DNA from: Luteibacter aegosomatis
GTDB taxonomy: Bacteria; Pseudomonadota; Gammaproteobacteria; Xanthomonadales; Rhodanobacteraceae
DNA: 64,000 nt
NCBI RefSeq assembly: GCF_023078455.1
Contig: NZ_CP095740.1
Coordinates: forward strand, 4,616,501 to 4,680,500
Direction of reading: 5' to 3'
Shown: positions 36,159-45,432 of the stretch, piece after piece
Numbering within the stretch: the stretch's first letter is position 1
How the letters are laid out: each line of letters starts with the position of its first letter
Position numbers and translations under genes: made by a program
The notes under the pieces: model-generated
Told to the model about the DNA's origin: nothing
What the model saw: only the letters and a program-made list of their open reading frames with translations
Database searches by the model: none

Positions 36159-37613
36159 TCAGTGGTGTTCCGGCGCCGTCGAAGCGACCGGCTGGTCGCC
36201 CGCCTCGGGGCGGAAGCCGCCGCCGAGCGCCTGGATCAGTTGAACGGAGGTATCGACCTGCTGCGCCTGGAGCGAGGCCAGGCGCTGCTCGGATTCGAGC
36301 AACTGCTGGCGCACGACGAGCGCGTCGAGGTAGCTGCCGACACCGGCCTTGTAGCGCTGCTGGGCGAGGTCGTACGCCTGTTGGGCGGCATCGCGGGCGC
36401 GCTGCTGCGCCTGCAGCTGCGTGCCGACCGAATCCAGCGCCGAGAGATCGTCGGCCACCTCGTTGAGCGCGCCGACCAGGATCTTGTTGTACTGGGCCAC
36501 GGCGAGGTCGTACTGGGCGTCCTTGCTCGACAGGTTCGCGCGCAGGCGGCCGCCGTCGAAGATCGGCAGGCTGAAGGCGGGCAGCACCTGCCAGAAGCGG
36601 GCGCGCGAGCTGAAGAGGTCGCTCGAACCACTGGCGACCTGCGCGGCGAGGATGCCCAGGCTGACGTTGGGCAGGAACTCGGTCTTGGCCGAGGCAATGT
36701 CCTTCGACGAGGCTTCCACGCGCCAGCGCGCGGCGACGAGGTCGGCGCGATGGCCGAGCAGGTCGGCCGGCAGGTTCGCCGGCACCGCGACGGCGGCCGG
36801 CGACAGGGCGGCCGGGCGTGCGATGTCCAGGCCGCGATCCGGGCCCTTGCCCAGCAGCACGCTGAGCTGGCTGCGCGACGCGTCGATGGCGCGCTGCGCC
36901 ACCGCCATCTCGCGCTCGGCCGAGGCCACTTCGCTGTCGGACTGCTTCACCTGGATCTGGTTGTCGACACCGGCGGCGACGCGCTGGCGAGTGAGGTCGC
37001 GCGAGGCGCGGCTGCGATCCAGTTCGGCCTTGGCGACATCCATCTGGGTGAACGCATAGCCCAGTTGCACGTAGGCGCGGGCGACGTTGGTCGACAACTC
37101 GATGCGTGCCGCGCGGGCGTCGATCTCGGCCGCGTGCTGCGCGCCGACCGCGGCTTCCCACGCATCGCGCTTGCCGCCCCAGAGGTCGAGATCCCAGCTG
37201 AAGTTGCCGTAGCCGTACTTGGTCCACGCGAAATGGTTACCCAGCGGCTCGGGGAACAGCGTACCCGGCAGGTGCGCGCCGGCGACGCCACCGCCCACCG
37301 TGGCACTCGGGCCGCGGCCCGCGTCCGCCGCGCCCGTCTGCGCCTGGGCCTGGCGCACGCGTGCGTCGGCGGCGGCGAGATCGGGGTTGTCTTTCAGCGC
37401 TTCATCGATCAGCGCGCTGAGCTGGGCGTCACCGATGCCCGTCCACCAGTCGGTGGCGGGCCAGTTGGCCGGCGACACCTTGGCCAGGCTGCGCTCGGCA
37501 TGGAGCGTGGACGGGTCGGTGAGCCTGCCCTGCGGATCCAGTCCACGGCTGGTGACGCAGCCGGAAAGGATCAATGCGGCCCCGACGGCCGCCACGAGAG
37601 TGTGCAGACGCAT
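36159..37613 (-). CDS. NodT-family outer-membrane efflux lipoprotein
   Basis: 484 residues. The signal peptide ends in a lipobox, LILSGC, so the mature protein is a lipoprotein anchored by that cysteine (about residue 19). Two OEP repeats follow, the first with the NPDLAAADARVRQAQAQTG helix and the second with SLPIFDGGRLRANL. It is the outer-membrane duct (OprM/NodT class) for the EmrAB pump. It starts 24 bases after the marR stop, so the operon order is marR, OMF, emrA, emrB. Confidence 0.93.
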   Translation of the reverse strand: MRLHTLVAAVGAALILSGCVTSRGLDPQGRLTDPSTLHAERSLAKVSPANWPATDWWTGIGDAQLSALIDEALKDNPDLAAADARVRQAQAQTGAADAGRGPSATVGGGVAGAHLPGTLFPEPLGNHFAWTKYGYGNFSWDLDLWGGKRDAWEAAVGAQHAAEIDARAARIELSTNVARAYVQLGYAFTQMDVAKAELDRSRASRDLTRQRVAAGVDNQIQVKQSDSEVASAEREMAVAQRAIDASRSQLSVLLGKGPDRGLDIARPAALSPAAVAVPANLPADLLGHRADLVAARWRVEASSKDIASAKTEFLPNVSLGILAAQVASGSSDLFSSRARFWQVLPAFSLPIFDGGRLRANLSSKDAQYDLAVAQYNKILVGALNEVADDLSALDSVGTQLQAQQRARDAAQQAYDLAQQRYKAGVGSYLDALVVRQQLLESEQRLASLQAQQVDTSVQLIQALGGGFRPEAGDQPVASTAPEHH

Positions 37614-37637
37614 GCGTTTTGCCTCGAACGTGTGGGT

Positions 37638-38093
37638 TCAGTCTTTGTCGCGGAGCGCGTCGAGCACGCGCCCCAGGTAGTCGTGCAGTTGCTCGCGCTC
37701 GGTGGCCGACAGGCTCCGTTGCGCCCGCTCGAGCGTGGCGGTGTTGCTCTCGTAGAGGTGCTTCCACAGCGCCTCGCCCGCCTCGGTCAGTTCGATGCGC
37801 AGGGCGCGCCGGTCCTGTTCGTGCGGCTGGCGGCGCAGGTAACCCTTCGATTCGAGCTGGTCGAGCTGGCGGGTCATGGCACCGCCGTCGAGATCCACGG
37901 CCCGGGCCAGCTCGGTGGCGGTCATCGGACCGCTGGCGGCCAGGCGCTTGAGCACGTGGAACTGGGTGAACTTGAGGTCGGCCCCTTGCGAGGCGAGGTC
38001 CGTCTCGATCGCACGGACGATCTCGCTGCGAACCATGCCGATCAGGGCACCAAGGCTTTCGCGGCCATCCGGCTGGGGGCAATGCATGTTCAT
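37638..38093 (-). CDS. MarR-family repressor of the efflux operon
   Basis: 151 residues from ATG 38093; a second ATG lies two codons later. The winged helix (about residues 45-110) contains MTATELARAVDLDGGAMTRQ and the wing HEQDRRALRIELTEAG. As first gene of an emrRAB-type operon it is most likely an autorepressor released by drugs (EmrR/MprA role). The promoter's -10 element lies only 9 bases before this ATG and there is no ribosome-binding site, so the mRNA may be leaderless. Confidence 0.9.
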   Translation of the reverse strand: MNMHCPQPDGRESLGALIGMVRSEIVRAIETDLASQGADLKFTQFHVLKRLAASGPMTATELARAVDLDGGAMTRQLDQLESKGYLRRQPHEQDRRALRIELTEAGEALWKHLYESNTATLERAQRSLSATEREQLHDYLGRVLDALRDKD

Positions 38094-38101
38094 GGCCGCA
38101 T

Positions 38102-38129
38102 ATTCTATTGCCCCAAATATAGTTGTCAA
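38102..38129 (-). promoter_or_regulatory. Promoter of the marR-emrAB operon
   Basis: TTGACA (38129-38124), 16-bp spacer, TAGAAT (38107-38102). An AT-rich imperfect dyad (ATATTTGCC...AACTATAT) overlaps the -35, as expected for a MarR operator. The start site should fall at about 38095, within two or three bases of the ATG. Confidence 0.7.
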
Positions 38130-38162
38130 GGCAAATATGCTGGGATCGAATAGTTCAGGTTT

Positions 38163-38414
38163 TTACATATTCAGGTTTTCGTCGGCGAGCATCGCGGCGA
38201 GTGCCGGATCCTTTATGTCGAACAGTTCGAAGACGCCCAGCGCACGAAGGGTGGGCAACTGCGCCAGAAGGCGCGGTTCCAGCCTGCGAAGCCGGTCTTC
38301 CGGGGTGCCCGGGTCGAGCATGGCATGCGCGCAGGCCACGAACGTGACCAGGGCATCGCCCGCTTCGCGTCCGTCGGTGGCTTCGGACAAGTCGGTGGTG
38401 ACGAGACGGATCAT
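38163..38414 (-). CDS. Small unknown protein (83 aa)
   Basis: 83 residues from ATG 38414, with a strong GGAGG 6 bases upstream. The protein is soluble and acidic-to-neutral, mostly helical (MIRLVTTDLSEATDGREA, then LRRLEPRLLAQLPTLRAL), and ends EDEN-type (ADENLNM). I do not recognise a family. It lies between the marR promoter and the divergent AraC gene and points the same way as marR, but has about 33 bases between its stop and the marR promoter. Confidence 0.65.
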   Translation of the reverse strand: MIRLVTTDLSEATDGREAGDALVTFVACAHAMLDPGTPEDRLRRLEPRLLAQLPTLRALGVFELFDIKDPALAAMLADENLNM

Positions 38415-38509
38415 GGGGACCTCCGGCGTCGGTTGCCCCCTTGCACGGCCTTTGGGACGCCGCACGGGGCAGTTACTTGGGGAAGCAAATGTTAGCCATG
38501 ATAGGTAAA

Positions 38510-38531
38510 GGCCTGATAACGTTATCCGGCC
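38510..38531. promoter_or_regulatory. 22-bp palindrome in front of the AraC gene
   Basis: GGCC-T-GATAACGTTATC-C-GGCC: a perfect 12-bp core and GGCC ends, with a single mismatched pair. It lies 25 bases before ATG 38556 and between divergent genes. Likely an operator, perhaps autoregulatory, although AraC proteins usually use direct repeats. Confidence 0.5.
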
Positions 38532-38555
38532 AACTTATGTCGAGGATGGGCCAAG

Positions 38556-39344
38556 ATGCACGATGAGCGCCTCCATCAACTCCTGGAAAGCGCGGACGGT
38601 CCGCCGTTGATCTGCTACGAAGCGCGCGGCGAGATTCCCCTGAAGGAAACCGAGTGGCATCGCCATGTGCGCGGCCAGTTCTACTACGTGGAGGAGGGCG
38701 TGTTCGTCTCTCGCACCGAGCGCGGATCCTGGCTGCTGCCACCGCGCCGCGCGGGCTGGATGCCGCCGGGCGAGTTGCACACCGTGAGCATCGCGGGCCC
38801 GAGCCTGGCCTGGGGCGTGTTCATCGCGCCCTCGATCGCGGGTTGCCTGCCCGACAAACCCTGCGTGATCGGGGTGGACGACATGCTGCGCGAGATCATC
38901 AAGCGCGCCGCGCGCTGGCCGCTGGACAGCGAGACCACGCCCGAACGCGAACGACTGCTCGCCGTGCTGCTCGACGAGATCCGCCGCGCGCCGGAAGAGG
39001 AACTGCACCTGCCGATGCCGGTGGACCGCCGCCTGCGCCGTATCGCCATGGCGATGCTGGAGAATCCCGACGACACGCGCGGCATCGACGAATGGGCGAA
39101 TTGGGCGGGGATGTCCACGCGCACGCTCACGCGACTGTTCCGCGAGGAAACGCAATGGAGCGTGGCGCAATGGCGCCAGCAGGCGCGCCTTACCCGCGCG
39201 CTGGAACGCCTGGCGGTCGGCGAGCCCGTGGCGGTGGTGGCCGATGCGCTCGGCTACGCCACGCCCAGCGCGTTCGTGGCGATGTTCCGCAAGGCTTTCG
39301 GCGATTCGCCGGGGCGCTATCTCGCGCGCCAGGCCTCGGCCTGA
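38556..39344 (+). CDS. AraC-family transcriptional regulator with cupin sensor
   Basis: 262 residues. The N-terminal cupin-like sensor (about 15-100, WLLPPRRAGWMPPGELHTVSI) and the C-terminal double HTH (about 160-260) are intact; the HTH contains WANWAGMSTRTLTRLFREET and the PSAFVAMFRKAFGDSPGRYL signature. Cupin-AraC proteins of this kind often govern nearby exporters or metabolic genes. The nearest divergent gene encodes the 83-residue unknown protein; the EmrAB operon lies beyond. GAGGA lies 10 bases upstream of the ATG. Confidence 0.9.
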   Translation: MHDERLHQLLESADGPPLICYEARGEIPLKETEWHRHVRGQFYYVEEGVFVSRTERGSWLLPPRRAGWMPPGELHTVSIAGPSLAWGVFIAPSIAGCLPDKPCVIGVDDMLREIIKRAARWPLDSETTPERERLLAVLLDEIRRAPEEELHLPMPVDRRLRRIAMAMLENPDDTRGIDEWANWAGMSTRTLTRLFREETQWSVAQWRQQARLTRALERLAVGEPVAVVADALGYATPSAFVAMFRKAFGDSPGRYLARQASA

Positions 39345-39351
39345 AGAAAAA

Positions 39352-39387
39352 GCGGCATCGACGGCCGTCACGTACCGCCGATGCCGC
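39352..39387 (-). terminator. Terminator of the small secreted-protein gene
   Basis: Stem GCGGCATCG/CGATGCCGC (39352-39360 with 39379-39387) preceded by an A-rich run that becomes a T-run on the minus strand. It lies between convergent genes, 40 bases after the minus-strand stop. Confidence 0.65.
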
Positions 39388-39426
39388 GACGACCATCGAG
39401 GATCGTCGAAATCGTACCTAGCGCCG

Positions 39427-39816
39427 TCAATCCACGACGGCGCCCATCTCGTCGCGCGCTACCGACGGCTTGCACATCCACAGCGACTCGAACGTGGCCG
39501 CCTGCCCGGTCCGCCGGTCGACCAGGTCCATGGCGACGCGTCCGTGCGCCCACGGGCCGTACTCTCCCGGGGTGCCGGCGTCGTAACAGGAGCGGGCACG
39601 GATGTAGGCGCCGCTCGCCGGATCCGTCATCGCCGCCTCTTCCGCACGGCACTGCGCCAGCGCCTCGGCATAGGTGGGCATGCGATGCTCGCCGCTGACG
39701 AAGTGTTCTTCGCCGCAGTCGACGACGGCGGCGAACGCGGGCGTGAACAGGCAGGCCGAAACGATCAGCCCGGTGAGCCGGGGCATGCGCCTGAAGCCGT
39801 CTTGAAGCGATTCCAT
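39427..39816 (-). CDS. Small secreted protein, unknown function
   Basis: 129 residues from ATG 39816, which has GAGGG 7 bases upstream; ATG 39786 would also leave a full signal peptide but lacks such a site. The signal peptide ends near TPAFA. The mature part has four cysteines (VDCGEE, AQCRAEE, RSCYDAG, WMCKPS), suitable for two disulfides in the periplasm. I do not recognise a family. It stands alone between the AraC gene and kdpE. Confidence 0.7.
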   Translation of the reverse strand: MESLQDGFRRMPRLTGLIVSACLFTPAFAAVVDCGEEHFVSGEHRMPTYAEALAQCRAEEAAMTDPASGAYIRARSCYDAGTPGEYGPWAHGRVAMDLVDRRTGQAATFESLWMCKPSVARDEMGAVVD

Positions 39817-39928
39817 CGTCTGCCCTCGCGGATTCCCCTTATCGGAAACGGAGAGTGGAGGACGGACGAAAGGCGTGGAATCAGACTATTCTGAAAATAC
39901 GTGAAGATGCCGCGCGACGTGACGCGCG

Positions 39929-40624
39929 TCACGCCGGAAAGCGATATCCCACCCCGGCCTCGGTCTTCAGCCAACGCGGCGTGGCGGGATCGTCGCCGAG
40001 TTTCTGGCGCAGCTTGCCCATCACGATGCGCAGGTAATGCGTGTCCTGCACATGCGTGGCGCCCCAGACCTCGCGCAGGATCTGTTGCTGGCTCACCACG
40101 CGGCCGGGATGCCGCACGAGCAGCGAGAGCACCGCGAATTCCTTGCGCGTGAGCGATACGGGTTGCCCGTCGAGCGTCACCTCGCGGCGGGCGAGATCCA
40201 CCTCAAGGCGATCGTCGCGGTAGCGCACGGACGCCTCGGGCTCGCCGCCCTTCGCGCTTTGCCTCAGGAGCACGCGCAGGCGGGCCATCAATTCCTGGAT
40301 GCCGAACGGCTTGGTCACGTAATCGTTGGCCCCGGCGTCGAGCGCCTTCACCTTTTCGCTCTCGGCATCGCGCACCGAAAGCATCACCACGGGCACGGTG
40401 CTCCAGCCGCGGATCTCGCGCAGCACGTCGTGGCCCTCGCGATCGGGCAGGCCGATGTCGAGGATGACCACGTCCGGCGACTGGGTGGCCGCGAGGCCGA
40501 GTCCTTCCTCGCCCGTGGCGGCGAGCAGCACCTGGTAACCCTCGGCGCGCAGGCCGATGTCGAGGAAGCGGCGGATCTGGGCTTCGTCGTCGATCACCAG
40601 CACGCGGGGGGCGGTGGGGTTCAT
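39929..40624 (-). CDS. kdpE: KDP operon response regulator
   Basis: 231 residues from ATG 40624, which overlaps the kdpD stop (ATGA). The receiver domain has the acidic pair near VIDDEAQ, the phospho-acceptor Asp in VVILDIGLP and Lys in VTKPFG. The C-terminal OmpR-type winged helix has LTRKEFAVLSLLVRHPGRVVS and ends VGYRFPA. KdpE activates the kdp structural genes under potassium limitation; candidate sites are the tandem hexamers at 49709-49725. Confidence 0.95.
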   Translation of the reverse strand: MNPTAPRVLVIDDEAQIRRFLDIGLRAEGYQVLLAATGEEGLGLAATQSPDVVILDIGLPDREGHDVLREIRGWSTVPVVMLSVRDAESEKVKALDAGANDYVTKPFGIQELMARLRVLLRQSAKGGEPEASVRYRDDRLEVDLARREVTLDGQPVSLTRKEFAVLSLLVRHPGRVVSQQQILREVWGATHVQDTHYLRIVMGKLRQKLGDDPATPRWLKTEAGVGYRFPA

Positions 40625-43281
40625 GGCGTGTCGTCGGGCGGGGGCGGCAAGGGCAGGGATACGCGAATGGTCGTGCCACCGCCCACGTTCGGCAAGGCCT
40701 CCACGCTGCCGCCGTGCGCGCCGATCATGCCGCGGCAGATGGCCAGTCCCAGGCCCGTGCCCTGTTTGCCGCGGTCGCCGCGCGACACGGAGTAGAACAT
40801 GTCGAAGATGCGCGCCCGCTCGTCTTCGGGAATGCCCGGGCCCCGGTCGGCCACGTCCACCAGCAGGCGGCCCGCCTCGGTGCGTACGATGACCCGCACC
40901 GCCTCGTGGGGCGGCGAGAAGCGCGCGGCATTCTCCAGGATATTGAACAGGGCCTGCTCGATGAGCGCCGGATGCACGTGCAGCAGCACCGTGTCGTGCG
41001 GCAGCGTGACGTCCACCCGGGTGTCGGCGAACAGCTTGCGCATGCGCGACACGGCGGCCGCCACGATCTCGCCCGCATCGACCCAGTCGCGATGGAGCTG
41101 GAGGGTGCCGTGGCCGAGGCGGGTCATGTCGAGCAGGTTCTGGATGTAGCGATCCAGGCGCTGGCCTTCGCCGAGGATGGCCTGCAGGAGGTCGCGGCGC
41201 TCGTCCGCGGGCAGTTGCGCTTCGTAGCTCAGCAGCGTGCCCGCCGAGCCGATCATCGAGGCCAGCGGCGAACGCAGGTCGTGCGACACCGACGAAAGCA
41301 GGGCGCTGCGCAGGCGTTCGGTTTCGCCCTGCACGCGGGCGCTTTCCAGCTCGTTGGCCAGGCGCGCGCGTTCCAGCGCCTGGCCGATGTCCTGCACCAT
41401 CGCCAGCGCGAGGCCGCGCCGGTCGGCGTCGGGCTCGCGCACCTCGGCCGGAAAACGCAAGGCGACCACGCCCAGGCGCTGCTGCTCGTTGCCCAGCGGC
41501 ACCATCCAGCACGACGCGGCGTTGAGCGTGTCGGTGTAACGGCCCGCCGGTTCGGCGTGCACTTCGCTCCAATCGGCGGCCGCGCGATCCTGGGTGGACA
41601 GTTCCAGCGTGCCGGGCGAGGAGGTGACCACGCCGAGCTGGCCAGCCGCGTCGCGGGCCAACACGGCCACGTCGGCGTCGAGCGTGCGGCTTAGGGCGCG
41701 CGCGCCGACGGCGCGGATGCCGTCGCCATCCGCGCTGGTGGCCAGTTGCTGGCCCAGCGCGATGAGGGCCCGGCCACGCACCTGCGCCGCGCGCAACGAG
41801 GCCACCTGTCCCGACAGCCGCGTGGCGAGGCGGCTGCACACCAGGGCCGCCGCGAGGAACAGCACCACCGCGAGCACGTCGTCGGCGTTGGCGATCGCCA
41901 GCGTGTAGCGCGGTGGCGCGAAAAAGAAGTTGTAGCCCAGGAAGCACAGCAGGGCGGTATACACCGCCACGGCCATGCGCGTGCGCACCGCCACGGCGAG
42001 CACGGCGGTGAGGAAGATCAACGAGAGGTTGGCTACCGAAAGAAACCGGTCGGCGACGAACGACAGTCCCATCGCCACGGCCGTGGCGCCCGTCGCGAAG
42101 AGGTAGTCGCGTTTCGTCCCCGCGTTCCCGGCCAGGCGCATGCGACGCCGTGAGCGGGCCCGCTCGGCGGGCGTGGCGACGATGGTCAGTTCGAGGTGGG
42201 CACCGCGGCGCAACAGCTGCTGGGTGAGCGAGTAACCCAGGCGGCGGGCGACGGGCCGCTCGCGCGTGCGGCCCACGATGATCTGGCCCACGCCCTCGCG
42301 ATCGGCCCAGGCGAGCAGTTCGTCCGCCACGGCGTGACCGCGCAGGATCACCGACTCGCCGCCCAGGCGGCGGGCCAGCCGCATGGCGGCATCCACCCGC
42401 TCGCGGCGCTCGGGATCGGTATGGCCGCGATCGACGAACACCACGCTCCACGGGGCGCCGCGCCGCTCGGCGATGCGCCGTGCGATGCGTACGAGGTATT
42501 CGCTCTGCGCATGCCCATCGATGGCGGCCATGCATCGACGCCGCACGGGCATGGCGCCGCCGCGCGCGAGCATGTGCTCGCGCAGGTCGCTGTCCACGTG
42601 CGCGGCCACGGTTTCCACCGCCAGTTCGCGCAGGGCGGCGAGGTTGGTCGGCGAGAAGAACGCATCCAGCGCCACCGCGGCCGTTTCCGGTACGTAGACC
42701 TTGCCCTGCTTCAGGCGGCCGATGAGTTCGCGTGGCGGCAGGTCGACCAGCACGATGTCGCGCGCGCGATCGAGGAAGGCATCGGGCACCGTCTCGCGCA
42801 CGGCCACGTTGGTGATGCGGCGCACCTGGTCGTTGAGGCTTTCCAGGTGCTGCACGTTGAGCGCGGTGTACACCTCGATGCCCGCGTCGAGCAGTTCGGC
42901 GATGTCCTGCCAGCGACGCGCGTGACGGCCGCCGGGCAGGTTGGTGTGGGCCAGTTCGTCGACGAGGATCACGGCGGGCTTGCGCGCCAGCGCGCCTTCG
43001 AGATCGAACTCGCGGAAGTCGCGGCCCGCGTAGTGCACGGCCCGGGTGGGCAGCACTTCCATGCCCTCGAGCAGCGCGGCCGTTTCAGCGCGGCCGTGCG
43101 TTTCGACCAGGCCCACCACCACGTCGATGCCCTGGCGACGCAGGTCGCGCGCGGCGGAGAGCATGGCGAAGGTCTTGCCCACGCCCGGCGCCGCGCCGAG
43201 AAAGACCTTCAGGCGCTGGCCGATGTCATGTGACACCGCGTGGAGCAGGGCATCGGCGCGAGCGTCTCGGGTGTCGGTCAT
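40621..43281 (-). CDS. kdpD: KDP sensor histidine kinase
   Basis: 886 residues, full length. Order: N-terminal KdpD domain (about 20-230) with Walker-like GAAPGVGKTFAML; a universal-stress-protein domain (about 250-370); four closely packed helices (about 395-500, DUF4118); a GAF region; then HisKA with the SVSHDLRSPLASMIG histidine box and a HATPase domain ending in GTGLGLAICRGMI. It senses potassium limitation and phosphorylates KdpE. It follows kdpC after a 118-bp gap that holds a 76-bp palindromic repeat, so kdpDE may be partly uncoupled from the structural genes. Confidence 0.95.
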   Translation of the reverse strand: MTDTRDARADALLHAVSHDIGQRLKVFLGAAPGVGKTFAMLSAARDLRRQGIDVVVGLVETHGRAETAALLEGMEVLPTRAVHYAGRDFREFDLEGALARKPAVILVDELAHTNLPGGRHARRWQDIAELLDAGIEVYTALNVQHLESLNDQVRRITNVAVRETVPDAFLDRARDIVLVDLPPRELIGRLKQGKVYVPETAAVALDAFFSPTNLAALRELAVETVAAHVDSDLREHMLARGGAMPVRRRCMAAIDGHAQSEYLVRIARRIAERRGAPWSVVFVDRGHTDPERRERVDAAMRLARRLGGESVILRGHAVADELLAWADREGVGQIIVGRTRERPVARRLGYSLTQQLLRRGAHLELTIVATPAERARSRRRMRLAGNAGTKRDYLFATGATAVAMGLSFVADRFLSVANLSLIFLTAVLAVAVRTRMAVAVYTALLCFLGYNFFFAPPRYTLAIANADDVLAVVLFLAAALVCSRLATRLSGQVASLRAAQVRGRALIALGQQLATSADGDGIRAVGARALSRTLDADVAVLARDAAGQLGVVTSSPGTLELSTQDRAAADWSEVHAEPAGRYTDTLNAASCWMVPLGNEQQRLGVVALRFPAEVREPDADRRGLALAMVQDIGQALERARLANELESARVQGETERLRSALLSSVSHDLRSPLASMIGSAGTLLSYEAQLPADERRDLLQAILGEGQRLDRYIQNLLDMTRLGHGTLQLHRDWVDAGEIVAAAVSRMRKLFADTRVDVTLPHDTVLLHVHPALIEQALFNILENAARFSPPHEAVRVIVRTEAGRLLVDVADRGPGIPEDERARIFDMFYSVSRGDRGKQGTGLGLAICRGMIGAHGGSVEALPNVGGGTTIRVSLPLPPPPDDTP

Positions 43282-43318
43282 GGGGATCCAGATTACTTGA
43301 TACGGTATCGCAATCCCT

Positions 43319-43394
43319 ATCGCCGACAGGGTCGGCTCCCACCCTTCGGTAGGAAGCTCGCTACCGGAGGGTGGGAGCCGATCCTGTCGGCGAT
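43319..43394. repeat. 76-bp near-perfect palindrome, family B copy 2
   Basis: 34-base arms with only two mismatches, beginning ATCGCCGACAGGGTCGGCTC and ending with its complement GTCGGCGAT, around a GAAGCTCG centre. It is inside the kdp operon, between kdpC and kdpD, and would form a very stable RNA hairpin in any read-through transcript. Confidence 0.8.
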
Positions 43395-43399
43395 ATCGG

Positions 43400-43972
43400 T
43401 TACCTCAGGCCATCGAGGGCCAGGTTCAGCGCCAGCACGTCGACCCGCGGTTCGCCCAGCACGCCGAGCTGCCGCCCCTGCGTGTTCGCCGCCACCACCT
43501 CGCGCACCTTGGCGGGATCGAGGCCACGCGCTCGCGCCACCCGCCCCACCTGGTACTCCGCAGCCGCCGGGCTGATCTCCGGATCGAGCCCGCTGCCCGA
43601 CGCCGTCACCAGGTCGACCGGCACCGGCGCGGCGTTGGCCGGATCGGCGGCATGCAGCGCGGCGAGACGCTGTTTCACCGCATCCGCCAGGGCCGGGTTG
43701 GTCGGACCCTGGTTGGAACCGGTGGACGACGCGCCATTGTACGGGCCCGGCGTGGTCGCCGACGGCCGCCCCCAGAAGTAACGCGGATCGGTGAACGACT
43801 GCCCGATCAGCGACGAGCCCACGGGCTTGCCGTCGCGTTCGACCAGGCTACCCCTGGCCTGATGGGGGAAGACCACTCCCGCGATACCCCCTACCACCAC
43901 CGGGTAGGCCACGCCGGTGATCGCGGTCATCAGCAGCACCATCACGATGGCGTTGCGCAAAAGCTTGATCAT
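43400..43972 (-). CDS. kdpC: Potassium-transporting ATPase subunit C
   Basis: 190 residues. One N-terminal membrane helix (about 8-32) and a periplasmic domain with the family text [20 protein letters not shown] and [13 protein letters not shown]. It stabilises the KdpFABC complex. In most bacteria kdpC directly follows kdpB; here a porin and a 65-residue protein come between. The porin stop is 14 bases upstream of the kdpC start. Confidence 0.95.
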   Translation of the reverse strand: MIKLLRNAIVMVLLMTAITGVAYPVVVGGIAGVVFPHQARGSLVERDGKPVGSSLIGQSFTDPRYFWGRPSATTPGPYNGASSTGSNQGPTNPALADAVKQRLAALHAADPANAAPVPVDLVTASGSGLDPEISPAAAEYQVGRVARARGLDPAKVREVVAANTQGRQLGVLGEPRVDVLALNLALDGLR

Positions 43973-43986
43973 GACGGCATGCCTCG

Positions 43987-45378
43987 TCAGTAGTGCCAGA
44001 TCGCGTCGACGATGGCCGACAGCTGGTTGTCCTTGCGGCCGCCGTCGTAGGCGGCGACGTCATAGGACTTCTCGTAGCGCAGCTCCGGGCGGATCTCCAG
44101 GTCCTGCGTCACCCAATGCGTCATGCCCAACGTGTGCGTGGTGTAGCGCGTGGCGTAGCCGGTACGCTGGCCCTTCTGGTCGTTGTACCACTCGTTGCGG
44201 AACGACAGCATGTTCTTCGGGTTCACCGCCACGTTGAGGTAATTGACGATGCCGTACTCGCCCGCCTTGCCCGGCACGCCTTCCGGGCCGTAGCCCGGGA
44301 TCTTGCGACCGTACATGTAATACGCCTCGGTGAGGATGTGCACGTCGTCGCTGAAGCGATGGCCCCAGGTGGTGACGTACATCTGCACGTTGTTGTAGTT
44401 GTAGTCGCTGGTGTTGAAGCTGTTGACGCAGGGATAGAGCATGTCGTCGTTGTCCTTCGACACCCAGCGCACGCACGCCTGCAAGGTGGGCCGAGCCGAG
44501 CGGTTCCACACCGCCGTGTCGTTGCCGCCGTTGATGCCCACCTGCAGCGTCCACTGTTGGTTGAGCTTGGTGGTGGTCATCACGCCCATCTGGGTGTACG
44601 GATCCACGGTATAGAGCACCGAGTGCGTCACCAGGTAGTTGTTGGGCGAGAACTGCGCCTCGATGTCGGGCAGCGACAGGTAACGGCCCACGCGCACCAC
44701 CATGCCTTCGGCCACGTGCGGCAGGTAGAAGTCGGCGTAGAACAACATCGGATCGTAGCCGTACGTCTTGCCGTTCAGGGGCTGGTCGGCGCGCGGGTTG
44801 TTCAGCAGCTGGTTGCTGAAGACGCCCTTCATCGTCGTGTAGTGGTAGTCGTAGCCGTAAAGGTTGTCGAAGTGGAAACCCCAGTCGAAATGATCGGTCT
44901 GCACCGTGTCGGGAACGCGTTCGATGCGCAACAGCGCCTGGTTGAACTCGGCGCGACCGGGACGCGTGGCATACGACAGCGGATAGTTCGTGTGCGCCGA
45001 GCTGCTGGCGTTCACCGAACCGTTGATCCATCCGTAGATCTCGACACGGTTATCCTTCATCCAGTGGCCGAAGGCGGTGCAGGCCAGCGCTTTTTCCAGC
45101 GGGTATTGCGAATTCAGGTTGGGTACGCCGATCGGATAGGCCACGCCGCCGAGCTGCCATTCCGCCGAGGGGAACGGGGGCGACGGAAGCGGCGAGGGCA
45201 TGGCGCGGCGTTCCGGCGCCGGTGCGTTCGGATCGGCCGGCTGGGCGTCTTCGGCATAGGCCTCGATGAGGCGCGTGCCGAAGCCCTGCGAGCAATCGTC
45301 GCTGGTGGCGGCGAGCGCCTTGGAGGCGGGAGCGATCGCCAGCACGGCGGCGAGAAAAGCGTAACGGGTGGTGCGCAT
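43987..45378 (-). CDS. OmpL/BBP2-type beta-barrel porin inside the kdp operon
   Basis: 463 residues. A signal peptide (cleavage near KALAA), then a barrel rich in alternating aromatic strands ([51 protein letters not shown]) and a C-terminal aromatic residue in IVDAIWHY. It resembles the putative porin-2 family (PF07642). Position between kdpB and kdpC in a single operon suggests an outer-membrane pore made together with the Kdp pump, perhaps for K+ entry when supply is low; that role is inference. Four cysteines are present, unusual for a porin. Confidence 0.82.
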   Translation of the reverse strand: MRTTRYAFLAAVLAIAPASKALAATSDDCSQGFGTRLIEAYAEDAQPADPNAPAPERRAMPSPLPSPPFPSAEWQLGGVAYPIGVPNLNSQYPLEKALACTAFGHWMKDNRVEIYGWINGSVNASSSAHTNYPLSYATRPGRAEFNQALLRIERVPDTVQTDHFDWGFHFDNLYGYDYHYTTMKGVFSNQLLNNPRADQPLNGKTYGYDPMLFYADFYLPHVAEGMVVRVGRYLSLPDIEAQFSPNNYLVTHSVLYTVDPYTQMGVMTTTKLNQQWTLQVGINGGNDTAVWNRSARPTLQACVRWVSKDNDDMLYPCVNSFNTSDYNYNNVQMYVTTWGHRFSDDVHILTEAYYMYGRKIPGYGPEGVPGKAGEYGIVNYLNVAVNPKNMLSFRNEWYNDQKGQRTGYATRYTTHTLGMTHWVTQDLEIRPELRYEKSYDVAAYDGGRKDNQLSAIVDAIWHY

Positions 45379-45432
45379 CGGTGGATCGGCCCCTCGCGGG
45401 ACCCCTCTGTGGGTGTGGATGGTGGTCTTGCT

